From: Bradyrhizobium daqingense
GTDB taxonomy: Bacteria > Pseudomonadota > Alphaproteobacteria > Rhizobiales > Xanthobacteraceae
NCBI RefSeq assembly: GCF_021044685.1
Contig: NZ_CP088014.1
Location: forward strand, 4,946,001 to 5,010,000
Direction: 5' to 3'
DNA: 64,000 bases
The position numbers and the translations under genes are program-made. Within the stretch, counting starts at the first letter, position 1. Every line of letters starts with the position of its first letter. A model generated the notes under the pieces. The model was not told the origin of the DNA. It searched no databases and saw only the letters and a program-made list of their open reading frames with translations. This document shows, in pieces, positions 8,599 through 15,693 of the stretch.

Positions 8599-8623
8599 TG
8601 GCAGAATCTCCTGTCGGACCGGG

Positions 8624-10120
8624 TCATTCCCAAACGAGGAAGCCGGGAGCGGACGATAGAGGCGGCGCTGCGGCGAGCCGCGCCAGGTCGGGCACGGGCC
8701 GGCACAGCTGTGCATCGCTTGTGAACGCCGCCTCGATGCTGGCGGCCACCGAGAGCACGATCGCGTCGCCGCCGCGCGGGCCGACGATCTGGAGGCCGAA
8801 GGGCAGGCCGGCTTCGTCGAGGCCGAGCGGAATGCTGATGGCGGGATGGCCGGGCAGGGTGACCGCATAAGCGAGCGCGAGCCAGTGGAAGTACGACTTT
8901 GTCGGCACGCCGTCGATCTCGGCGGGATAGAGCTCCGACCAGGGGCGCGGGCTCAGCGTGATGGTCGGGCTGATCAGCACCTCGCAGGTGTCGAAGAAGC
9001 CCTGCCAGGCGCGATAGATCCGCGTCTGTATCGTTGCGGCGCGGGCATGGTCCTCGAGCGTGTAGCCGAGCCCTTCCTCGACATTGGCGCGGACATTGGG
9101 ACCGAGCAGCTCGGGACGTTCTTTATAGTTCTTGCCGTGCGTCGCGAGGAACATGCCCGCACGCAGCACGGCGAACGCATCGTCGGCGCCGGAGCAGTCC
9201 GGCGTCGCCTCGCGGGATGCGGCGAACAGCGGCGCAAGCCGCGCGACGCGATCGCGGAACACGCGGCGAATGGCCTGCTCGGTCGGCGCGAAGCCGAAAT
9301 CCTCGGTGAAGGCGAGGCGCAGCTTGCCGAGCTCGGCGGGTCGCGGCGCGGCCCAGCGCTCGGCGCGGCCGCGCAAGGCCTCACCCGGCAACGTATAGGC
9401 GAGCGGATCGCGCGTATCGTCGCTCGCCATCACCGACAGCATCAGCGCGGTGTCGGCGACGTTGCGCGCCATCGGTCCGTCGGTCGACAGGTTCGACCAG
9501 CCGAAGATGCGCTTTTCGCTCGGTACCAGGCCATAGGACGGGCGCATGCCGACGATACCGGCGAAGCCTGCCGGATTGCGCAGGGAGCCGCCGGTGTCCG
9601 AGCCGGAGGCGAGCGGAGCCATGCCGCAGGCGAGCGCCACGGCCGAACCACCGGAGGAGCCGGCCGCCGAGCGCATGGGATCGAAGGGATTGCCGGTCGC
9701 GCCGAACACGGGGTTGCGGGTGTTGCCGCCCGCCGCCCATTCCGGCGTGTTGGTCTTGCCGAAGATGATGGCGCCGGCCGCCCGGAGCCGCGCCACCGAG
9801 CCCTGGTCGGCGGCCGGCACGTTATCCTTGAGCAGCGGGCTGCCATAGGTGGAGCGCATCCCCGCGGTGTCCTGGGTGTCCTTGATGAGAACCGGGAGCC
9901 CATGCAGGGCGCCGCGATCCTCGCCGCGCAGGATCGCCGCCTCGGCTTCCTTGGCGGCGGCGTGCGCGCCCGGCTCGTCCAGCGTCACGACGGCGTTGAC
10001 GGCGGGATTGATGGTGGCGATGCGGGACAGGCAGGCGTCGAGCAGCTCGACAGGCGAGATCGCCCGGCTGGCGAGCAGGCGGCGCAATTCAACGGCGCTG
10101 GAATCGCAAAGCTCTGACAC
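8624..10120 (-). CDS. Amidase-signature family hydrolase
   Basis: This 498-residue amidase-signature enzyme uses a Ser-cisSer-Lys triad: Lys about 80 (PVLIKDT), Ser about 155 (AAGSSGGSAVA) and nucleophile Ser about 179 (SGSDTGGSLR). It hydrolyses a carboxamide whose identity is not evident. The start is placed at GTG 10120 (reading MSELCDSSAVELRRLL), seven bases after a GGGG ribosome-binding site; the reading frame extends upstream, but that part is not family-like. It is the first gene of a two-gene unit with the DadA-like dehydrogenase. An aryl or amino-acid amide is a plausible substrate, by inference only. Confidence 0.88.
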   Translation of the reverse strand: MSELCDSSAVELRRLLASRAISPVELLDACLSRIATINPAVNAVVTLDEPGAHAAAKEAEAAILRGEDRGALHGLPVLIKDTQDTAGMRSTYGSPLLKDNVPAADQGSVARLRAAGAIIFGKTNTPEWAAGGNTRNPVFGATGNPFDPMRSAAGSSGGSAVALACGMAPLASGSDTGGSLRNPAGFAGIVGMRPSYGLVPSEKRIFGWSNLSTDGPMARNVADTALMLSVMASDDTRDPLAYTLPGEALRGRAERWAAPRPAELGKLRLAFTEDFGFAPTEQAIRRVFRDRVARLAPLFAASREATPDCSGADDAFAVLRAGMFLATHGKNYKERPELLGPNVRANVEEGLGYTLEDHARAATIQTRIYRAWQGFFDTCEVLISPTITLSPRPWSELYPAEIDGVPTKSYFHWLALAYAVTLPGHPAISIPLGLDEAGLPFGLQIVGPRGGDAIVLSVAASIEAAFTSDAQLCRPVPDLARLAAAPPLSSAPGFLVWE

Positions 10121-10224
10121 TGCCGGTCCCCTTTCAAATCGTGAAAACGACTTAGCACATCGACGGCATCTGTCTCGACAGCGCACTGATGCAGCCGTCG
10201 TGCGAGCAGGGATCGCGCCGAATC

Positions 10225-10250
10225 AAAAACGCCCGGCTGTGCCGGGCGTT
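10225..10250 (-). terminator. Intrinsic terminator of rne
   Basis: The stem CGCCCGGC, loop TGT and GCCGGGCG, followed on the minus strand by five T residues, lies 19 bp past the rne stop codon. It is a strong rho-independent terminator. Confidence 0.88.
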
Positions 10251-10269
10251 CTGCGTTGGATGTTCGGCG

Positions 10270-13200
10270 TTATTCGCCGCCGCCGAAGCGGCGCGACCAC
10301 CAACCGGCACGGCGCGGGGCGGGCGGCGTTTCGTCGGCCGCTTCCGGTGCGGGTTCAGCTGCCGGCACGGGAGCCGCAACCGGTTCGGTCGCCTGCGCAA
10401 CCGGCGTCACGGGCTCGGGCTGGCTGTTGAGCAGGAAGCTCACCTTTTCGCGGACCGTGGAGCGGCGGCGTGCGGCCTTGTCGTCGGCGGGCTCCTCTTC
10501 CGGCGCCACGGTCGTAGCGACAGGAGCCGGCTCCGGCTGGGCCAGCACCTCGGCCGGCGAATCGGCGCGCGGTTCAGGCTGTGCGGCCTGCGGCTCGGGG
10601 GTGCGCTCGGCCTGCGCAATCGAGGGCGCTGCCTCGTTGCCGGGGCTGTCGAAATCGGCAACCGCCTCGGCAGCTTCCGAGGGCTGATTGACGCCGAGCT
10701 CGTCGCCGATGGAGCCGGCAAGACCTTCCTCGGCGCCACCGCGCCGACGGCGTCCGCCGCGGCGACCACGCCGGCGGCGGCGGTCACCGCTGCCCTGCTG
10801 CTCGCCACGGGCGGCCTGGTCCTCGCCTTCCTCGCCGTCCTGCTCGGCCTCTGCTTCCTCGTCGCTTTCGCTGGCGGCGACGGCGACCTCGGGCAGCGTC
10901 GGCGAACTGTCCTCGCGCAACTCGCCGTCGCGTTGGCCACCGCGGCCGCGCCGGCGGCGGCGACGCTTGCGGCGCTGACCGTCCTGCTCGGCACCGGCAT
11001 CGCCAGCGGCCTGATCTTCGGCGAGACCTTCGGTCTCCTCCGTCTCGACCTCCGATTCGAGCTCGGAATCGAATTCCTCGTCCTCGTAAGCTTCTTCGAC
11101 GATCGGCGGCGGGCTCGCGGCCGCCTGCGCCACGAGCAACGCCTTGGCAGCTTCCAGCGTATGCACCTGCTCGCCGCGGTCGATCACATAGGCCTGCGGG
11201 CCGCTGACGCTGGCATCGGCGATGACCGACAGCGTGACCTTGAAGCTGTTCTCGAGGTCGCGCAGATGACCGCGCTTGTGGTTCAGCACGTACAGAGCGA
11301 CGTCGGTGCGGGTGCGGACCACGAGATTATGGGTCGCGCCCTTCATCAGGATCTCTTCGAGGCCGCGCAGCAGCTGGAGTGCAACCGAGGAGACCGAACG
11401 GACGTGGCCGGTGCCCCCGCAATGCGGGCAGGGATCGGTCGAGGACTCCAGCACGCTGGCGCGGATGCGCTGGCGCGACATCTCGAGCAGGCCGAAATGC
11501 GAGATGCGGCCGACCTGGATGCGCGCGCGATCCTGCCTCAGGCAATCGGACAGCTTGCGCTCGACCGCGCGGTTGTTGCGCTTCTCGTCCATGTCGATGA
11601 AGTCGATGACGATCAGGCCGGCGAGGTCGCGCAAGCGAAGCTGGCGGGCGACCTCTTCGGCCGCTTCCAGATTGGTCTTGAGCGCGGTGTCCTCGATGTG
11701 GTGCTCGCGGGTCGATCGTCCCGAGTTGACGTCGATCGAGACCAGCGCCTCGGTCTGGTTGATCACGACATAGCCGCCTGAGCGCAGCTGCACCGTCGGC
11801 GAGAACATCGCGTCCAGCTGGCTCTCGACGCCCATGCGTGAGAACAGCGGCTGGCCGTCGCGATATTGCTTCACCGCGCTGACATTGGCGGGCATCAGCA
11901 TCTTCATGAAGTCACGCGCTTCGCGGTAGCCGGCTTCGCCGGCCACCTGGATCTCGTCGATCTCCTTGTTGTAGAGGTCGCGCAGCGAGCGCTTGATCAG
12001 CGAGCCTTCCTCGTAGACGAGGGTCGGAGCCTGCGACTTCAGTGTGAGGTCGCGCACCGTCTCCCACATCCGGATCAGATATTCGAAGTCGCGCTTGATC
12101 TCGGGCTTGGTGCGGGAGGCGCCGGCGGTGCGCAGGATGATGCCCATGCCCTCGGGCACGTCGAGATCCTGCACCACTTCCTTCAGGCGCGAACGATCCT
12201 GGGCGCTGGTGATCTTGCGGCTGATGCCGCCGCCGCGGGCGGTGTTGGGCATCAGGACGGCGTAGCGGCCGGCGAGCGACAGATAGGTCGTCAGCGCGGC
12301 GCCCTTGTTGCCGCGCTCTTCCTTGACGACCTGCACCAGCATCACCTGGCGGCGCTTGATGACTTCCTGGATCTTGTACTGGCGGCGGGGGCGGAAGGTG
12401 CGCTCGGGCACTTCCTCCAGCACGTCGTCGCCACCGACGGATTCGACGAGCTCCTCTTCGGCGTCCTCGCCGTCCTCGTCATCCTCTTCCTCGTCTTCGC
12501 CCGCCGCTTCCGCGGTTTCGGCGAGCGGCGCTTCGGCGCCGTACACGGCCTCTGCGTAAACGGCATCGGCCGGCTCGGCCGCGGAGGTCACGGCTTCGGC
12601 CAAAGGCTCCGCATGCTCTTCGGAGGCGACAGCCTGCTGCGGCTCTGAAGCGGACTCGGTCGCGACCACGGGCTCGGCGCCGACGGCCGCGACAGGCGCG
12701 GGCGTCTCATCGGCACGATCATGGTCGTGATGATCGTGCTCGCCATGGTGATCGTGATCATCATGGTGATCGTGGGCGTGATCGTGAACCTCATCATGGG
12801 GCTGACGATCGCCGTGATCATGATCACCATGGTCGTGGTGATCGTGGCCCTCATGCTCGCCGTGATGCTCGGCATCGGCGTGCAAGTGCTCGCCTTCGTG
12901 CAAAGCGCCCTCGGCCTGTGCCGCCAGGGCCCCGCCCTCGACCGGCTGAGCCGCGGGATCGGCACCCGCGTCGAGGCCCTCGACGATGTCGCTGCGCACG
13001 CGCTCGCCATGGCCGCGGCGGCGGGCGTTGCGGTGGCGCGAACGGCGGCGGCCGTGGGAGCGGTTCTCGCTCTCTTCCTCGGCCTCGCGATGGGCCTGTT
13101 CCTCGGCCTCGATCAGCGCCTGCCGGTCGGCGACGGGGATCTGGTAGTAGTCGGGATGGATTTCGCTGAAGGCGAGGAAGCCGTGGCGGTTGCCGCCATA

Positions 13201-13380
13201 TTCGACGAAGGCGGCCTGGAGCGAGGGTTCGACCCTCGTGACCTTGGCGAGGTAGATATTCCCGCGCAGTTGCTTGCGTTGCGCGGTCTCGAAATCAAAC
13301 TCTTCGACGCGATTGCCACGGACCACGACGACCCGGGTCTCTTCCGGGTGGGTGGCATCGATCAACATCTTGTTGGGCAT
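10270..13380 (-). CDS. rne: Ribonuclease E with His-rich insertion
   Basis: This is the single-strand endoribonuclease that initiates mRNA decay and processes rRNA. The 1036 residues begin MPNKMLIDATHPEETRVVVV. The S1 fold (NIYLAKVTRVEPSLQAAFVEYGGNRHGFL) is interrupted by a roughly 260-residue acidic insertion (about 85-345) and resumes at YKIQEVIKRRQ. Catalytic aspartates are in VSIDVNSGRST and VIDFIDMDEKRNN, and the zinc-link cysteines are in DPCPHCGGTG. The C-terminal half (about 790-1036) is disordered, with Arg-rich patches (RRKRRRRRRGRGGQR) that should bind RNA and degradosome partners, and ends RRAGWWSRRFGGGE. Residues 161-220 hold 25 histidines mixed with Asp and Glu. A long structured leader precedes the gene. 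Confidence 0.95.
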   Translation of the reverse strand: MPNKMLIDATHPEETRVVVVRGNRVEEFDFETAQRKQLRGNIYLAKVTRVEPSLQAAFVEYGGNRHGFLAFSEIHPDYYQIPVADRQALIEAEEQAHREAEEESENRSHGRRRSRHRNARRRGHGERVRSDIVEGLDAGADPAAQPVEGGALAAQAEGALHEGEHLHADAEHHGEHEGHDHHDHGDHDHGDRQPHDEVHDHAHDHHDDHDHHGEHDHHDHDRADETPAPVAAVGAEPVVATESASEPQQAVASEEHAEPLAEAVTSAAEPADAVYAEAVYGAEAPLAETAEAAGEDEEEDDEDGEDAEEELVESVGGDDVLEEVPERTFRPRRQYKIQEVIKRRQVMLVQVVKEERGNKGAALTTYLSLAGRYAVLMPNTARGGGISRKITSAQDRSRLKEVVQDLDVPEGMGIILRTAGASRTKPEIKRDFEYLIRMWETVRDLTLKSQAPTLVYEEGSLIKRSLRDLYNKEIDEIQVAGEAGYREARDFMKMLMPANVSAVKQYRDGQPLFSRMGVESQLDAMFSPTVQLRSGGYVVINQTEALVSIDVNSGRSTREHHIEDTALKTNLEAAEEVARQLRLRDLAGLIVIDFIDMDEKRNNRAVERKLSDCLRQDRARIQVGRISHFGLLEMSRQRIRASVLESSTDPCPHCGGTGHVRSVSSVALQLLRGLEEILMKGATHNLVVRTRTDVALYVLNHKRGHLRDLENSFKVTLSVIADASVSGPQAYVIDRGEQVHTLEAAKALLVAQAAASPPPIVEEAYEDEEFDSELESEVETEETEGLAEDQAAGDAGAEQDGQRRKRRRRRRGRGGQRDGELREDSSPTLPEVAVAASESDEEAEAEQDGEEGEDQAARGEQQGSGDRRRRRGRRGGRRRRGGAEEGLAGSIGDELGVNQPSEAAEAVADFDSPGNEAAPSIAQAERTPEPQAAQPEPRADSPAEVLAQPEPAPVATTVAPEEEPADDKAARRRSTVREKVSFLLNSQPEPVTPVAQATEPVAAPVPAAEPAPEAADETPPAPRRAGWWSRRFGGGE

Positions 13381-14086
13381 GTCTTAACTCTTGGCGGCGG
13401 CGGGCGCGATTCACCGTGGGCGCGTATCGCGCCGCCGGGTGACGCGACGGTCCACCTGATTCGGGGGTGAGGGGAAGGCCGAAACGCCATCTCTCGCGCC
13501 TTGCCGAACCGGAAGCTTCAGGACCATGGCGGCGCGCGGGATTTTCACTCCGCAGCGTCGCGAATGGTCCTTCAGAATTCGTCGGCACAGTCTGGCGCAT
13601 CAAGCGTCGGCCCGTATGAAACATTGGGCGGCGAGGCCGCCCCTCAATCAGTTGCTGCTGGCCAGGCATGGCGCGAGCGCGCTCGCCTTGGGGGTCACGA
13701 ACCGCCCCCTTGGGATCAAGGGGCCGGGTATTGGGTTACGTCGCTGTCAGAACCGCCCGGGTGACGTGATTGGTAACCCAGGACCGTCCGCCGCCGGAGC
13801 TTGACCCGCTCCATCTCGTTGCCGCGCACCGCGCTGGTCTTGGAGAGGAACGGAAAACGCTGGAATTCCCAAACCTTGGGAGCTCCGGCGATGCACCGGA
13901 AGGCTGAATGCGACACAACCGGGAATATCGGCCGTCAGCAATCCGTACATACGAGGAATGAGCCAACCGTGCAAGGGAGCGTCGCACGGCGGTCACAGTC
14001 AGCGAGTTTCGCGCATCTGCCATTAAGGATCGTTTAACCCTGTAGTTCTATTGCGTTAAAAAGGGCCGCTCGGAGGCACGGAATCG
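13381..14086. other. 706-bp divergent leader region of rne and amiC
   Basis: No convincing coding sequence is present. The stretch must carry the promoters of both divergent genes. The part nearer rne is rich in inverted repeats: GGGCGGC/GCCGCCC around 13624-13641, two mutually exclusive stems (13690-13694 with 13705-13709, or 13706-13711 with 13718-13723), and a long stem pairing 13732-13742 with 13763-13780. If transcribed on the minus strand it would form a long folded 5' leader of rne. Confidence 0.5.
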
Positions 14087-15379
14087 GTGGCGAGCCGCAC
14101 AAATCAAAGGGTCTTGCTGGGATGCGTGCTGCTGTGCGCTGCAGCATTGGCATGCGCCGACTCGTCCCGCCTGAGTGCGGCGGAAAGCCAGCCGCAACCC
14201 ACTGTTGCGGCAGCGAATTTTCCAATCGCCTCGGCAGCCCGGCTGGCCGGCGACGGCAAGCAGACCCGCTTCATCCTCGACATCGATCAGGCCGTCACCT
14301 TCCGCGCGATCACGCTCGCCGACCCTTATCGCGTGGTCGTGGACGTGCCGCAGGTCAATTTTCAGCTGCCCACCGGGACGGGGAGCGCGGGGCGGGGCCT
14401 GGTCAAGGCCTTCCGCTACGGTCTGGTCATGCCCGGCGGCTCGCGAATCGTGTTTGACCTGACCGGGCCGGCCAAGATCGCCAAGTCCTACGTGGTCGAG
14501 GCTGCCAATGGCCAGCCGGCCCGGCTCGTGCTCGAGCTGGAAGAGGTCGACCGCACCGCCTTCGCGCCATCGCTCGCCGCCGAGAACCGTCCCGAGTTGC
14601 GGCCCGCGATCGCCGAGGCGCCTGCCACGGTTCCCTCTACCGCACCCCCTGACACCCCGCAGCAGAAGGCCGATGGCCGCCCGGTGGTTGTGATCGATCC
14701 CGGCCATGGCGGTATCGACAACGGCACGCAGTCGAGCGGCGAGAGCGAGAAGAACCTCGTGCTGGCCTTTGGCCTGGCGCTCCGCGACAGGCTGGAGAAG
14801 GGCGGCAAGTTCCGGGTGGTCATGACGCGGGATGACGACACCTTCATCCCTCTCAACGACCGCACCAAGATCGCGCGCAATCTCAAGGCCGCCTTGCTCG
14901 TCTCGATTCATGCCGATGCGCTGCCGCGGGCCGAGGGCGACGCGCAGGGCGCCACCATCTATACGCTCTCCGACAAGGCGTCGGATGCCGAGGCCCAGCG
15001 GCTGGCGGACGCCGAAAACCGGGCGGACGCGATCGCGGGCTTCAACCTCGCGGAGGAGCCGACCGACGTCGCCGACATCCTGATCGACCTCACGCAGCGG
15101 GAAACCCGCACCTTTTCAAACCGTTTCGCCCGCCTTTTGATGGGGGAAATGAAGGCGACGGTGCGGATGCACAAGCATCCCCTGAAATCGGCCGGCTTCC
15201 GGGTGCTGAAGGCGCCCGACGTGCCTTCGGTCCTGGTCGAGATCGGCTACGTCTCCAACAAGGCGGATCTCGAGCATCTGGTTTCCGAGGGGTGGCGGTC
15301 CCGCGCCGTCGGCTCGATGGCCCAGGCCATCGACGCGTTTCTGACCAAGCGGATGGCCACGGCTGGATCGTCAAATTGA
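14087..15379 (+). CDS. amiC: N-acetylmuramoyl-L-alanine amidase with AMIN domain
   Basis: This periplasmic zinc amidase cleaves the peptide side chain from MurNAc during septum splitting. Its 430 residues comprise a signal peptide (about 1-30), an AMIN septum-targeting domain (about 45-150, TRFILDIDQAVTFRA ... YRVVVDVPQV) and an Amidase_3 domain (about 195-425). The zinc and catalytic residues are visible in VVIDPGHGGIDNG, SEKNLVLAF, VSIHADA and VEIGYVSNKAD. The start is GTG at 14087 with GGAGG upstream. It is followed by mrcA and prfB on the same strand; amiC next to a class A PBP is a conserved pairing. Confidence 0.94.
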   Translation: MASRTNQRVLLGCVLLCAAALACADSSRLSAAESQPQPTVAAANFPIASAARLAGDGKQTRFILDIDQAVTFRAITLADPYRVVVDVPQVNFQLPTGTGSAGRGLVKAFRYGLVMPGGSRIVFDLTGPAKIAKSYVVEAANGQPARLVLELEEVDRTAFAPSLAAENRPELRPAIAEAPATVPSTAPPDTPQQKADGRPVVVIDPGHGGIDNGTQSSGESEKNLVLAFGLALRDRLEKGGKFRVVMTRDDDTFIPLNDRTKIARNLKAALLVSIHADALPRAEGDAQGATIYTLSDKASDAEAQRLADAENRADAIAGFNLAEEPTDVADILIDLTQRETRTFSNRFARLLMGEMKATVRMHKHPLKSAGFRVLKAPDVPSVLVEIGYVSNKADLEHLVSEGWRSRAVGSMAQAIDAFLTKRMATAGSSN

Positions 15380-15411
15380 CGACCCGGGGATCGTCGATTT
15401 GACGATCCGGG
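15366..15411. repeat. Two tandem 23-bp copies overlapping the amiC stop
   Basis: Two head-to-tail 23-mers (15366-15388 and 15389-15411) of the form GATCGTC-(A/G)A-TTTGAC-type differ at only a few positions. Each contains a short dyad (CGTCAA/TTGACG in the first). The first copy contains the amiC stop codon. Confidence 0.6.
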
Positions 15412-15693
15412 ACCGTCTAATTGGGCGTGGGCGCCCCGGGGATCTTCGAACTAAAAGGGTTTTTCCGTGCTGCCGCAAAAGCCCTAGTTTGGCCACAGCG
15501 GGCGCTCTATAAAAATGTCGCAGGGGCTTCCGGAATCGATCGAGAATCCCGCGCGGCAAACGTCTAAACTCCGGCCCTGATGTGATTGCGTAGGCTTGGG
15601 CGTTCACGACGAAGGTTGGCTCCCTTTGGGTGCCAAGGAGCCGATACTGGGCTGATACTGGGCTGATCCAGAGTTTGAACGGATAAACACATA
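15412..15693. other. Non-coding region upstream of mrcA
   Basis: No gene is seen between amiC and mrcA. The region holds an imperfect hairpin (AGGGTTTTT with AAAAGCCCT, about 15457-15487) that could end the amiC transcript. It also holds two tandem 11-bp copies of GATACTGGGCT at about 15642-15664, just before the mrcA start. The mrcA promoter probably lies here but I cannot place it with confidence. Confidence 0.4.

Noticed and set aside
7327..8724. 465-codon plus-strand ORF across the dadA-like gene
   Set aside because: It begins in the dctA fragment and then runs antisense through the dehydrogenase; only its first few codons have coding ancestry.
12721..13470. Plus-strand ORF starting with a run of Val, Ile and Met resembling several membrane helices
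   Set aside because: The hydrophobic run is the reverse complement of the His/Asp codons of RNase E; it is an artefact of that repeat.
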